Assembly: GCA_964535315.1 (NCBI GenBank)
Contig: CAZHTS010000028.1
Location: 1-54,212, forward strand
Direction of reading: 5' to 3'
DNA: 54,212 nt
Origin: CAZHTS01 sp964535315
GTDB taxonomy: Bacteria; Chloroflexota; Anaerolineae; Anaerolineales; Anaerolineaceae
Shown here: piece after piece, positions 8,122 to 16,733 of the stretch
Layout of the letters: each line of letters begins with the position of its first letter
Numbering within the stretch: position 1 is the first letter of the stretch
The notes under the pieces: model-generated
Told to the model about the DNA's origin: nothing
Databases searched by the model: none
Seen by the model: only the letters and a program-made list of their open reading frames with translations
Program-made: the position numbers and the translations under genes

Positions 8122-9962
8122 CAAACTACCAACAGCTTCAAATTCGGCACCAGGAATTGTTGGCTCGCCAGCAGAACCATGAAGATATTACCAATGATGT
8201 GATCGCTTACATTCAGGCGGTGCGTTCGGCCAGCGGTCACATTGGTTCAATGCGCGATCGGGAGCAACTGCGCGCCTACCTGCGTTATTGGGGCAGTTAT
8301 GTCTACGAAAAAACCGGTAAATATCCCAGTACCGAACTGGCGCCGGCGCCGTCTTCAGTGGAAAATCTGTGGAGGAATCCACAGGTGGTACAACTGCTGC
8401 TGATCCTGGGCGGCGGAGCATTGGTGGTGATTTTGCTGATAGCCATCATTACCGGTTTTTCTTCGCGCTGGGTGGCGGAGATGGTGCAAACCGCCCAGGC
8501 GCCGCTGCTCGTCTCGCGAACGGTTGAGGTGGTGTACGTCTCGGCGACGCCCGAGGAAAGTGTCACGGCGCCCACGGCAACGGTGACGCCGACGGTGGAA
8601 CTCACACGCCAGTTCACGCCGGGTCCTACGGTAGATAACACTGCCCAGGCTGCTCTTATAGGCGAAACGGCAGCGCCGCCTGAGAGTGCGCTGGTAGCGA
8701 AGATTACCAATCTGGTCGAGGGTCAGGAAATTGGCCCACGCCTGGTGGTCAGCGGGTTGTACGCGAACTTGCAGCCAGGCTGGACGATCCATGTGCTGGC
8801 ACAGCCGCTCTCGTTGGGCGGGCAGCGTTTCCCGTTGGCGCAGAGTTTCAGCGTGCCCAACGATGCCCCGGCAGGTACGTGGAGTATCAGCGGGCAGGTC
8901 ATGGATGGTCTGAGCCTGGAGCGCCCCGAGACTTACAATTTGCAACTGGTTGTGGCGTTGGACGAGAATGGGCGAGCGGCTTTGCAGGAGAAATCCGGCG
9001 GCGTCGAACAGTCTTTGCCGGGCGTGATCCCCTTCCCGCAGGTGGTGACGGTACGGCGCGGCGCTTATGCGGCTCTGACCGGTACACGGCTGCTGTATTC
9101 TTCGTTTGCTGCCGGCAGCCAGCAGGCCGATTTGATGAGCATTCGTCCAGATGGCAGTGAACCGCTGCGCCTGACCTATACTGAGGAATTGAGCGAACTG
9201 GACGCACGTTTCTCGCCCAACGGGCAGCAAATTGCGTTTGTCGGTCAGCAAGTCGGGGCGGCGCAGACCAGCGCCTATTCGTTGTGGGTGATGGATAGCA
9301 ACGGGCAAAACCCGCGCCCGCTGTTAAACGAGGCGAACGTTCGTTACGAACACCCGGCCTGGTCCCGGGATGGACGTTATCTGGTTTACAGCCTGTGGCG
9401 GGTGGTGAAGTCGGGTTCGATTTACGCCAACTTGTTTGTCTACGACCTGGTCAGCAACACGCCGGTGCAGTTGACCGAGGGCTATCCTTCTGACCAGAAC
9501 CCGGCGTGGATGCCGGATGGCAAGCAGGTGGTTTTCAACTCGGTAGCCAAGCACAGCGGTACGCAGGGAATCTTCCTGGTGGACGTGGCCAGCGGTAAGA
9601 TCCGTAATTTCTTTGACACAGCGAAGGAGGATATTCAACCGGACGTTTCGCCGGACGGCAAATGGGTGGCCTTTGTGGCCTACGATGCGGCCGAGGGGAA
9701 TCGCGACATTTATGTATACGAGATCAAGACGGGCAGGGTGAGCCAGTTGACCAGCGGCCCCGAAACAGAATGGTACCCGGCCTGGGACCCGGATAGCCAG
9801 ACGATTTATTACCAGGTCACCAACCAGACGCAGAGCGCCATCTGGGCCGTACAGGTGGATGGCAGTGGAGCGCACCCCTTGACCGACGGTAAGTTAACCG
9901 ACGTTCGTCCGGACGCCGGTGTGTTGGACACGTTTGTCCCCCTGCGGGTGGAGGGGAAGTAA
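8118..9962 (+). CDS. single-pass membrane protein with TolB-like PD40 beta-propeller
   Basis: 614 residues. A cytoplasmic N-terminal segment of about 90 residues is rich in Gln/Arg helices. One membrane span follows (VVQLLLILGGGALVVILLIA, about residues 92-115), then a Thr/Pro/Glu-rich stalk, a beta-sandwich-like domain, and repeated PD40/TolB-like blades. The blades include ARFSPNGQQIAFVGQQ, HPAWSRDGRYLVYSL, NPAWMPDGKQVVFNS, PDVSPDGKWVAFVAY and YPAWDPDSQTIYYQV. The propeller should sit outside the cell. It starts inside the stop of the 7426 gene, so a joint complex with that cytoplasmic protein is plausible, with this protein acting as a surface sensor. Function unknown. Confidence 0.8.
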   Translation: MTNYQQLQIRHQELLARQQNHEDITNDVIAYIQAVRSASGHIGSMRDREQLRAYLRYWGSYVYEKTGKYPSTELAPAPSSVENLWRNPQVVQLLLILGGGALVVILLIAIITGFSSRWVAEMVQTAQAPLLVSRTVEVVYVSATPEESVTAPTATVTPTVELTRQFTPGPTVDNTAQAALIGETAAPPESALVAKITNLVEGQEIGPRLVVSGLYANLQPGWTIHVLAQPLSLGGQRFPLAQSFSVPNDAPAGTWSISGQVMDGLSLERPETYNLQLVVALDENGRAALQEKSGGVEQSLPGVIPFPQVVTVRRGAYAALTGTRLLYSSFAAGSQQADLMSIRPDGSEPLRLTYTEELSELDARFSPNGQQIAFVGQQVGAAQTSAYSLWVMDSNGQNPRPLLNEANVRYEHPAWSRDGRYLVYSLWRVVKSGSIYANLFVYDLVSNTPVQLTEGYPSDQNPAWMPDGKQVVFNSVAKHSGTQGIFLVDVASGKIRNFFDTAKEDIQPDVSPDGKWVAFVAYDAAEGNRDIYVYEIKTGRVSQLTSGPETEWYPAWDPDSQTIYYQVTNQTQSAIWAVQVDGSGAHPLTDGKLTDVRPDAGVLDTFVPLRVEGK

Positions 9963-10031
9963 TGTCGAGGGGAGAATCCTGTGGCGAGCGGCCCGGCGCG
10001 CCATGCGACAGATGTCATCCTGTACCGGCTG

Positions 10032-10051
10032 TTGTCAGACAAGTTGTCTGA
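10032..10051. promoter_or_regulatory. palindromic operator upstream of the hydrogenase operon
   Basis: TCAGACAAGTTGTCTGA (10035-10051) is a perfect 8-1-8 palindrome, and it overlaps a second palindrome TTGTCAGACAA (10032-10042). TTGTC-N-GACAA half-sites are typical of GntR/FadR-type regulators. It lies about 125 bp upstream of the first hydrogenase gene and 70 bp after the beta-propeller gene. I could not place a convincing promoter between it and 10176. Confidence 0.6.
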
Positions 10052-10175
10052 ACCTCTGCTTAATTTCAGGAATAAATGCCATGATTTTTAGGATGACTTG
10101 CACATGACAATCATCTTAAGATAGGGTAAAAGAGATAGGTATTGCACTCAAACCGCACCGTTGAGGAGGTAGTCC

Positions 10176-10661
10176 ATGTGGGAAATCCTGGTAGTGGCGG
10201 GAACATTGGTGTGCGCAATCCAGGCGATCAGGGCGAAGCGATTGTTACATTCGGCGCTTTGGCTGGCAGGTACCAGCGCTCTGGTTGCATTATTGATGTA
10301 TATGCTGGGCGCAGCCGAAGTAGCCGTCGTTGAATTGAGCGTGGGGGCCGGTCTGGTGACCGTACTGTTTGTGTTCGCCATCAACATAGCCGGCGAAGAG
10401 GCGCTGACCGCCCAGGCGCTGCTGCCCAAGCCGCTGGCATGGGTGTTGGTCGTGGCGGCGGTGGTATTGTTGGGCTGGATGACCCTGTCCCGTCTGCCGG
10501 CGGTTTTGCCGGAGAACGTGGTGGGGCGTTTCGCCGTTACTGTATGGGAGGATCGTAACCTGGACGTGCTCTTGCAAATTGTGCTGATCTTTGCGGGCGT
10601 GTTGGGTGTGATCGGCCTGCTCTCAGAAGACAAAACCCCTCACAAGGAGAAACACTCATGA
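10176..10661 (+). CDS. hydrogenase membrane subunit, MbhD/NuoJ-like
   Basis: 161 residues with about five membrane helices. The segment AAEVAVVELSVGAGLVTVLF combines the 'E..VGAG' signature of MbhD/MrpB-type (DUF4040) subunits with the VLFVF of NuoJ. In complex I and Mbh-type enzymes this subunit lines the ion path between the catalytic arm and the antiporter modules. GGAGGT lies upstream of the ATG. It is the first gene of an eleven-gene operon, and its stop overlaps the next start by ATGA. The exact family (MbhD against NuoJ) is uncertain by eye, but membership of the complex is supported by position and fold. Confidence 0.78.
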   Translation: MWEILVVAGTLVCAIQAIRAKRLLHSALWLAGTSALVALLMYMLGAAEVAVVELSVGAGLVTVLFVFAINIAGEEALTAQALLPKPLAWVLVVAAVVLLGWMTLSRLPAVLPENVVGRFAVTVWEDRNLDVLLQIVLIFAGVLGVIGLLSEDKTPHKEKHS

Positions 10662-10963
10662 CGCTCGCTGTGGTCATTTTTATTGCTGTGTTGGGGCTGC
10701 TGGGTGTGGGTGTATATGCGCTGCTGATCACCCGCAACCTGATTAAGGTGGTGGTGGCCCTGCAGATTATCGTCAAGGGTGCGATGCTGGCGCTGGTGGT
10801 GGCGGGCCGCTTGAACGGCAAGGTCGACCTGGGCCAGAGTCTGGCGCTGACCGTGATCGTCGCCGATACGATCGTGGCGGTGGTCGGGCTGGCGCTGGCG
10901 GTGCAAATCCGGCGTCGTTTTGGCACGCTGGATCTCCAATCGTTGTCCACGCTACGGAGGTAA
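10658..10963 (+). CDS. hydrogenase membrane subunit, NuoK/MrpC-like
   Basis: 101 residues and three predicted helices, with the layout of NuoK/MrpC/HyfE: RNLIKVVVALQIIVKGAMLA in the second helix and DLGQSLALTVIVADTIVAVV in the third. In NuoK the second and third helices each carry a conserved membrane Glu. Here the corresponding places appear to hold Lys (IVKGA) and Asp (VADTI). The start overlaps the preceding stop, which suggests coupled translation and fixed stoichiometry. It ends one base before the next ATG. Confidence 0.8.
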   Translation: MTLAVVIFIAVLGLLGVGVYALLITRNLIKVVVALQIIVKGAMLALVVAGRLNGKVDLGQSLALTVIVADTIVAVVGLALAVQIRRRFGTLDLQSLSTLRR

Positions 10964-10964
10964 G

Positions 10965-12713
10965 ATGGCTGCTACGTTGATCCTCCTGACAATTGCCATT
11001 CCGTGGGCCGGAGCGCTGATCGTGTGGTGGATCGGAGACGACCGCCCCAAGATGCAGCACGGCCTGGCGGTGCTGTTTTCCGTGGTGGCCGGGGTGGTGG
11101 CGCTGGTGTTGTTGCCCAACACCTCCGCCGACACGGCCCTCACTCTGCCGGTGGGCGGGCCGTTTGGTGATTTCACCTTCGTGGCCGACGGCCTGGGCGC
11201 CTTCCTGGCGGCGGTGGCGACGGTGGTCGGCAGCCTGGCGGTGATCTTCTCGGTCGATTACATGAAGGGCGAGGCGCAGTTGGGCCGTTACTACGCCTTT
11301 GTGCTCTTCTTCATCGGCGCCATGGTCGGGCTGGTGCTGACCAGCAACATGCTGCTGATGTTTGTTTTCTGGGAAATTACGGCGCTGTGTTCCTACGCCC
11401 TGATCGCATTCCACAACGACGACCCCAAGGCGGTGGCGGGCGGTATGAAGGCCCTGATCATGACCCAATTGGGCGGGATCGGGATGCTGGCCGGGGCGCT
11501 GGTCATGTACGCCTACCTGGGGACTTACGACATCGGCGTGCTGATCAAGGAACCGGCGGCGCTGCCGGCCAATATCCTCGGCCTGATGGCTTTTGGTTTC
11601 CTGATTGCGGCGGCGGCCAAGTCGGCGCAATTCCCCTTCCAGACCTGGTTGCCAGATGCCATGGAAGCGCCGACCCCGATCAGCGCCCTGATCCATGCCG
11701 CCACGATGGTCAACGCCGGCGTGTACCTGCTGGCTCGCTTTTACCCGGCCTTTAAAGGGGTGCCTGGCTGGACGATGGCGGTGCTGCTGGTGGGGATGAT
11801 CACGGCCTTCCTGGCGGCGTTGATGGCGCTGGTGGCCAACGATCTCAAGCGGGTGCTGGCCTATTCGACCGTCAGCCAGCTGGGCTACATGGTGTATGCG
11901 GTGGGGGCGGGCGGTGTGTACGCCAGCCAGTTCCACCTGTTCAGCCACTCGGTGTTCAAGGCGCTGCTCTTCCTTGGGGCGGGTGCGGTGATCCATTCGG
12001 TGGGGACGCGCGACATGCGCCAGATGGGCGCCCTGGGCAAGCAGATGCCCTTTGTGCGCAACGTCTTCATTGTTGGCGCCCTGGCGCTGGCCGGGCTGCC
12101 CTTTCTCAACGGTTTCTGGAGCAAGGAAGTGGTGCTCGAGGCCGGCTTGCAGCATGGGCCGGTGTGGGCCTACGCCGTGATGGTATTGGGCGCCGGTCTG
12201 ACCGCCCTGTACACCTTCCGTTGTGTGTGGATGGTGTTCTTTGGCGAGGCGCGTTCGCATCTGCACGGTCACGACGCCGGCACGGCCACGCGCGTGGCGC
12301 TTGTGCCGCTGGCGTTGGGCACGCTGACCACCTGGCTGCTGGCCGGGCCGTTTGGACACCTGCTGCAATCCACTCTGCCGTATCACGAGGTCGAGGTCGA
12401 GTCGACCGGTGCGGTTTTGATGGAAGTGATCACCGCCCCCGCCACGCTGGTGGCGTTGGTGGTGATTGCCCTGGGTCTGGCGGCGTGGTGGGGGCGCGAA
12501 CGCCTGGCCGGGTTGGCCCACAGCCTGCAAGGGATCGGTGCGGCGGCGGCCAACAGCTTTGGCTTTGAGGCCATCAACCGGGGGATCGTTGCCGGTACGC
12601 AGCGTGCTGCCGAGGCGCTGCGCGGCACTCAAACCGGGATGGTAAACTGGAACGTGCTGGGCATCCTTGCCGGTCTGGTGATTGTTCTGGCGATTGTGGC
12701 CCTGGGAGCATAG
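10965..12713 (+). CDS. hydrogenase antiporter-like subunit, NuoL/MrpA-like
   Basis: 582 residues, about 14-16 membrane helices. The proton-antiporter core is seen with the conserved Glu in FWEITALCSYALI, the Lys-containing AAAAKSAQFPFQTWLPDAME, then TPISALIHAATMVNAGVYLL and LFSHSVFKALLFLGAGAVIH. The C-terminal part (EAINRGIVAGTQRAAEALRG followed by GILAGLVIVLAIVAL) has the look of a NuoL lateral helix plus final span. The start follows ACGGAGGTAAG. It is one of two ion-pumping modules of the complex, in the cytoplasmic membrane. Confidence 0.92.
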   Translation: MAATLILLTIAIPWAGALIVWWIGDDRPKMQHGLAVLFSVVAGVVALVLLPNTSADTALTLPVGGPFGDFTFVADGLGAFLAAVATVVGSLAVIFSVDYMKGEAQLGRYYAFVLFFIGAMVGLVLTSNMLLMFVFWEITALCSYALIAFHNDDPKAVAGGMKALIMTQLGGIGMLAGALVMYAYLGTYDIGVLIKEPAALPANILGLMAFGFLIAAAAKSAQFPFQTWLPDAMEAPTPISALIHAATMVNAGVYLLARFYPAFKGVPGWTMAVLLVGMITAFLAALMALVANDLKRVLAYSTVSQLGYMVYAVGAGGVYASQFHLFSHSVFKALLFLGAGAVIHSVGTRDMRQMGALGKQMPFVRNVFIVGALALAGLPFLNGFWSKEVVLEAGLQHGPVWAYAVMVLGAGLTALYTFRCVWMVFFGEARSHLHGHDAGTATRVALVPLALGTLTTWLLAGPFGHLLQSTLPYHEVEVESTGAVLMEVITAPATLVALVVIALGLAAWWGRERLAGLAHSLQGIGAAAANSFGFEAINRGIVAGTQRAAEALRGTQTGMVNWNVLGILAGLVIVLAIVALGA

Positions 12714-12716
12714 CAC

Positions 12717-14231
12717 ATGAACGCAACCACTGCATTAATCTGGCTGATTGCTTTACCCCTGGCGGCGTCGCCGGTGTTGTATCTGGTAGGCCGCCTGTAC
12801 GCCCGCAGTAAGGGCGAAACCCCGGCGCCTAACCCCGTCAGTTATCTGGCGGTGCTGGCGCTGCTGGCGACCTGGGTGCCGTTCTTTACGGCCGTTCAGG
12901 CCTATATGGCCAACCAGACGCTGGGGCTGACGGTTGGGATGGTTGCCCTGCGTCTGGACGGTATCTCGTTGGCGCTGGCCGGCACGGTGCTGGCGCTGGG
13001 CACGATGGTGGCGCTGTTCTCCATCCCTTACATGGCCGCCGAGGCCGGCGAGGAAAAATATTACGCCCTGTTGACGGCGGTGATCGGCGTGATGATCGGT
13101 CTGGGCTGCGCCGGTGACCTGTTCAACCTGTGGGTGTGGTTTGAGGGCATGGCCGTGACGACCTACCTGCTGGTCGCTTTCTACCGCGAGCAGCCTGCGT
13201 CGCTCGAAGCCGGTTTCAAGTACCTGGTGCAGAGTGCGGTCGGTTCGGCGTTTGTCCTGTTTGGCATTGCGCTGGTCTTTGCCCAGACCGGTACGCTCGA
13301 TCTGGACGCCATCCGGGCGGCGGTGCAGCCGGGCAACCCGTTGTTCCTGGCGGCCGGGGCGCTGTTTGCCATTGGTTTTGGGGTCAAGACGGCGTTGGTG
13401 CCGATGCACACCTGGCTGCCGGATGCGCACTCGCAGGCGCCGAGCGGTATCAGCGCCATGCTGTCGGGTGTAGTCATCGAAGCCGGCCTGGTGGCGCTGC
13501 TGCGGGCGCTGGGCTGCCTGGCCCCGGTCAGCGGCGTGTGGGGTGGGCTGCTGCTCGGTTTTGGCGCCCTCAACATGATCTTCGGTAACCTGATGGCGCT
13601 GCGCCAGACGCAGGTCAAGCGTCTGCTGGCCTATTCCAGCCTCAGCCACGTGGGCTACATGCTGGTGGGTCTGGGGGCGGCGCTGGCCTTCGGGCAGGCC
13701 AACGGGGCGGCGGGCGGCTTCTTCCACCTCTTCAACCACGCCATGATGAAGGGCCTGGCCTTTTTGGCGGCCGGCACGTTGTTGTATGCGCTGCACATCG
13801 CCAACAACGACCACGGCCCGCTGGTGCTGGATGACCTGTGTGGGGCCTCACGGCGTTACCCGTTGACCGCTTTTGCGCTCAGCGTGGCGGTGCTCGGGCT
13901 GGGCGGGCTGCCGCCGCTCTCGGGTTTTATGTCCAAATGGCAGATCTTCGTGGCCGGCGCTCAGACGCAGAACACGGGCATGCTGATCCTGGTCATCTTT
14001 GCGGCGCTCAACAGCGTGCTCTCGCTGGGGTATTACGCCCCGCTGGTCAACCGCCTGTACCGGCACGAGCCCTCGGCTACTGTCCTGGCGGGCAAACCGG
14101 TCTCGCGCTGGATGCTGCTTCCGCTCGTGCTGCTTTCGCTGGCGGTGGTGGTGCTGGGCTTCTGGCCGAGCCTGCTCAACTGGCTGACCAACCCGGCGGC
14201 GAACAGCCTGCTGGCGGCCTTTGGTGGTTGA
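12717..14231 (+). CDS. hydrogenase antiporter-like subunit, NuoN/NuoM-like
   Basis: 504 residues, about 14 membrane helices, the second antiporter-like module. Conserved features are WVWFEGMAVTTYLLVAFYRE (Glu in helix 5), GFGVKTALVPMHTWLPDAHS (Lys in helix 7, then the broken helix), PSGISAMLSGVVIEAGLVAL and FHLFNHAMMKGLAFLAAGTL. It begins three bases after the NuoL-like gene and has no lateral-helix extension, as is usual for NuoM/NuoN/MbhH. With the previous gene it gives the complex two potential ion channels besides the one near the NuoH-like subunit. Confidence 0.92.
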   Translation: MNATTALIWLIALPLAASPVLYLVGRLYARSKGETPAPNPVSYLAVLALLATWVPFFTAVQAYMANQTLGLTVGMVALRLDGISLALAGTVLALGTMVALFSIPYMAAEAGEEKYYALLTAVIGVMIGLGCAGDLFNLWVWFEGMAVTTYLLVAFYREQPASLEAGFKYLVQSAVGSAFVLFGIALVFAQTGTLDLDAIRAAVQPGNPLFLAAGALFAIGFGVKTALVPMHTWLPDAHSQAPSGISAMLSGVVIEAGLVALLRALGCLAPVSGVWGGLLLGFGALNMIFGNLMALRQTQVKRLLAYSSLSHVGYMLVGLGAALAFGQANGAAGGFFHLFNHAMMKGLAFLAAGTLLYALHIANNDHGPLVLDDLCGASRRYPLTAFALSVAVLGLGGLPPLSGFMSKWQIFVAGAQTQNTGMLILVIFAALNSVLSLGYYAPLVNRLYRHEPSATVLAGKPVSRWMLLPLVLLSLAVVVLGFWPSLLNWLTNPAANSLLAAFGG

Positions 14232-14247
14232 TGGGAGGGATTTGTCT

Positions 14248-14559
14248 ATGAGTATTCTACTTTCACCCCCGATTGCGTTTTTGATCTATATCCCCCTGGT
14301 GGTGTTAATCTTCCTGCTGGGTAAGGTGCTGGCCGGTCCGGAACATCCCAATCCGATGAAGTCCAGTGTGTACGGCAGCGGCGAACTGGCACCGACCAAT
14401 GAAGCGGCCCCTGGCTATCGCCCGTTTTTCTTGATCGCCTTCTTCTTTGCCATCCTGCACCTGGGTATGCTGGTGCTGGGTAGCAGCAATCTGGCGCCTT
14501 CATCGGCCCTGTACCTGGTAGGGCTGGTTCTGGCGTTAATTGCATTGATCCTGGGCTGA
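14248..14559 (+). CDS. NuoA-like membrane subunit
   Basis: 103 residues, three predicted helices. A hydrophobic N-terminus leads to a loop NPMKSSVYGSGELAPTNEAA, and then RPFFLIAFFFAILHLGMLVL. This is the NuoA layout, in which the loop normally reads YECGxxP. Here it is YGSGELAP, without the Cys. NuoA is a hallmark of complex I and Fpo rather than of simple Mbh or Ech hydrogenases. GGGAGGGA lies upstream. A 43-bp gap with a possible promoter separates it from the catalytic genes. Confidence 0.75.
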   Translation: MSILLSPPIAFLIYIPLVVLIFLLGKVLAGPEHPNPMKSSVYGSGELAPTNEAAPGYRPFFLIAFFFAILHLGMLVLGSSNLAPSSALYLVGLVLALIALILG

Positions 14560-14574
14560 TAATAAAGGTATAAT
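14545..14574 (+). promoter_or_regulatory. possible internal promoter before the catalytic subunits
   Basis: TTGATC (14545-14550), an 18-base spacer and TATAAT (14569-14574) lie in the only sizeable gap of the hydrogenase operon. It could raise expression of the soluble subunits from 14603 onward over the membrane subunits. Confidence 0.4.
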
Positions 14575-14602
14575 TAGTAAGGATTTTGCGGAAGGAGGAC
14601 GA

Positions 14603-15061
14603 ATGGAAACCAAGTTAGATTCTCCATGGCAGGCGGCGCTGGAACAGGTGAAGACCTGGGCGCGCATCAATTCGCCGTGGGTCATTCATTTCAACAGTGG
14701 TTCGTGCAACGGTTGTGACATCGAGATTCTTGCCACGTTGACGCCGCGCTATGACCTGGAGCGTTTTGGCGTCAAGTTACAGGGCAGCCCGCGCCATGCG
14801 GACGTGTTGATTTGCACCGGGCCGGTCAGTTTGCAGGCGCGCGACCGTCTGTTGCGCATCTATGAGCAAATGCCTGACCCCAAGTTTGTGGTGGCGGTTG
14901 GTTCGTGCGGCATTTCTGGCGGCGCGTTCCAGGGCTGCTACAACGTGGTTGGTAGCATCGGGGATGTCATCCCGGTGGACGTGTATGTACCCGGCTGCCC
15001 GCCGCGCCCGGAAGCGATTATTCACGGCGTGGTGCAGCTTTTGCAGAGCCTCAAGAAATAG
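14603..15061 (+). CDS. [NiFe]-hydrogenase group 4 small subunit, NuoB-like
   Basis: 152 residues. It holds the proximal [4Fe-4S] cluster that passes electrons to or from the Ni-Fe site. The cluster ligands are visible: SGSCNGCDIE (CxxC), VVAVGSCGISGG and VYVPGCPPRPEA. The short length without extra ferredoxin domains is typical of group 4 enzymes and NuoB. GAAGGAGG precedes the ATG. It is followed by the NuoC- and NuoD-like genes in the usual order. Cytoplasmic side of the membrane. Confidence 0.93.
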   Translation: METKLDSPWQAALEQVKTWARINSPWVIHFNSGSCNGCDIEILATLTPRYDLERFGVKLQGSPRHADVLICTGPVSLQARDRLLRIYEQMPDPKFVVAVGSCGISGGAFQGCYNVVGSIGDVIPVDVYVPGCPPRPEAIIHGVVQLLQSLKK

Positions 15062-15072
15062 GGAGCTGGATT

Positions 15073-15540
15073 ATGGATCTGACTGCAACTGCTATCCAGA
15101 CGGCCGAAACACTGGTCAAACCGTGGGCGACGGCGCTCAACAACCCCGAGCCCAATCGTATCGACGCCATTCTGCCGGTTGAGGCGCTGCATGCCGCAGC
15201 TGCGGCGCTGGTCGAGGCGCAGTGGGGCTATCTGATTGCCATCACCGGATTGGATCATCCCGGCGAGCCGGAGGGGACGCTCGAGTTTTTGTATCATTTT
15301 GGCGAGGCGGGCTGTGTGCTCACCCTGCGGGTGAGTTGCCCGTATTCCCAGGCAAAAGTGCCCAGCCTGTGCGATTTAATTCCCTCGGCCACGCTCTACG
15401 AGCGGGAATTGATCGAAATGTTTGGCGTCGATATTGAGAATACGCCCGACCGCGATCACCTGCTCCTGCCGGACGACTGGCCGATGGGGGTTTATCCGCT
15501 GCGCAAGTCGTTTACCGGTTTGAATACCCCTCAGGCTTAG
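15073..15540 (+). CDS. NuoC-like 30 kDa subunit of the hydrogenase
   Basis: 155 residues with the NuoC fold and its C-terminal signature: PSLCDLIPSATLYERELIEM followed by GVDIENTPDRDHLLLPDDWP and GVYPLRKSF. In complex I and group 4 hydrogenases it packs against the large subunit and stabilises the peripheral arm; it has no cofactor. It lies 11 bp after the small-subunit gene and 14 bp before the large-subunit gene. Length is at the short end for the family, as in other hydrogenases where NuoC and NuoD are separate. Confidence 0.92.
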   Translation: MDLTATAIQTAETLVKPWATALNNPEPNRIDAILPVEALHAAAAALVEAQWGYLIAITGLDHPGEPEGTLEFLYHFGEAGCVLTLRVSCPYSQAKVPSLCDLIPSATLYERELIEMFGVDIENTPDRDHLLLPDDWPMGVYPLRKSFTGLNTPQA

Positions 15541-15554
15541 AAAGGAGCGAGCGA

Positions 15555-16733
15555 ATGGAGCAGAATCCGACTGGAAAATTTGTCATCCCGATTGGCCCGC
15601 AGCATCCGGCGCTGAAGGAACCCGGTCACTTTGAATTTGCCGTGGACGGTGAAATCGTCACCGGCGCTTCGGTGCGCCTGGGTTACGTACATCGCGGCAT
15701 CGAAAAGGGCGCCGAGGCTCGCAACTGGGTGCAAAACCTGTACCTGTTCGAGCGGGTGTGCGGGATTTGCTCGCATATCCACGCTACGGCGTATGCCCTG
15801 GGGGTGGAGAAGCTGGCGGGTGTGACCGTTCCGCCGCGGGCCCAGGCCATCCGCGTTTTGGTGGCCGAACTGGAGCGCGTGCACAGCCACCTGTTGTGGC
15901 TGGGTGTGGCGGCGCACGAGGGCGGCTTTGATACCTTGTTTATGTACAGCTGGCGCGATCGCGAAACCGTGATGGATTTACTGGAAGCGCTGAGCGGTAA
16001 CCGGGTGCACTATTCGGTCAACGTGTTGGGCGGCGTCAAGTCTGACATCGACGATAAACTGGCCGACACCATCCGCAAGGGCCTCGATTTCCTCGAAGAA
16101 CGCACCCATCATTATCTGAAAGTGATCAATACCGAAGATACCTTCCTGGGGCGCACGCGCAATGTGGGAACGATGGGTCCCGAACAGGCGCGTATGCTGG
16201 GGTCGATGGGCCCCACGGCGCGCGCTTCGGGCCTGACCCGCGACATCCGGGTCGAGGCGCCCTATTCGGGGTACGTCGATTTCCCCGTTCAGGCGATCAC
16301 CGACACGGCAGGCGATTTGCACGCCCGCTTTGTGGTGCGCATGAAAGAATTGCTGGTCAGTTATGACCTGATCCGCACCATCCTGGACAAACTGCCGGCG
16401 GGCGAGCTGGCGGTGCGTATGCCGCGGCGCGTGCCCGAAGGCGAGGCCATCAGCCGGGTGGAAGCGCCGCGCGGTGAGTTGATGTACTTCCTCAAGAGCA
16501 ACGGCAGCGACAAGCCCGAGCGGGTGAAGGTGCGTACGCCATCTCTGGGGAACTGGGCCTCGGTGGTTACCCTGGCGGTGGGCCACAAACTGGCGGACAT
16601 GCCCATGCTGCTGGCGGGCATCGATCCGTGTTTCTCATGCAACGATCGCATGATCACAGTCAGGCGTGAGCAAGACTCTCGGGTATGGACCTGGGACGAG
16701 CTGCGCCGTTACGGAATCGAGAGCTACGAATGA
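15555..16733 (+). CDS. [NiFe]-hydrogenase group 4 large (catalytic) subunit
   Basis: 392 residues, the NuoD/HycE-type large subunit. Both Ni-ligand motifs are intact: RVCGIC near the N-terminus (Cys69, Cys72) and DPCFSC near the C-terminus (Cys359, Cys362). Complex I NuoD lacks these, so this is a true hydrogenase that makes or consumes H2. After DPCFSCNDR the chain continues for 27 residues (MITVRREQDSRVWTWDELRR...), closely like the tail that HycI removes from E. coli HycE after the same Arg. A HycI-like protease is the last gene of the operon. The N-terminus lacks the fused NuoC part of HycE, which is separate here. Confidence 0.95.
   Translation: MEQNPTGKFVIPIGPQHPALKEPGHFEFAVDGEIVTGASVRLGYVHRGIEKGAEARNWVQNLYLFERVCGICSHIHATAYALGVEKLAGVTVPPRAQAIRVLVAELERVHSHLLWLGVAAHEGGFDTLFMYSWRDRETVMDLLEALSGNRVHYSVNVLGGVKSDIDDKLADTIRKGLDFLEERTHHYLKVINTEDTFLGRTRNVGTMGPEQARMLGSMGPTARASGLTRDIRVEAPYSGYVDFPVQAITDTAGDLHARFVVRMKELLVSYDLIRTILDKLPAGELAVRMPRRVPEGEAISRVEAPRGELMYFLKSNGSDKPERVKVRTPSLGNWASVVTLAVGHKLADMPMLLAGIDPCFSCNDRMITVRREQDSRVWTWDELRRYGIESYE

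Noticed and set aside
10773..12716. A 647-codon open frame on the minus strand
   Set aside because: Antisense to the NuoL-like gene. Composition is Gln/His/Arg-rich without domain features.
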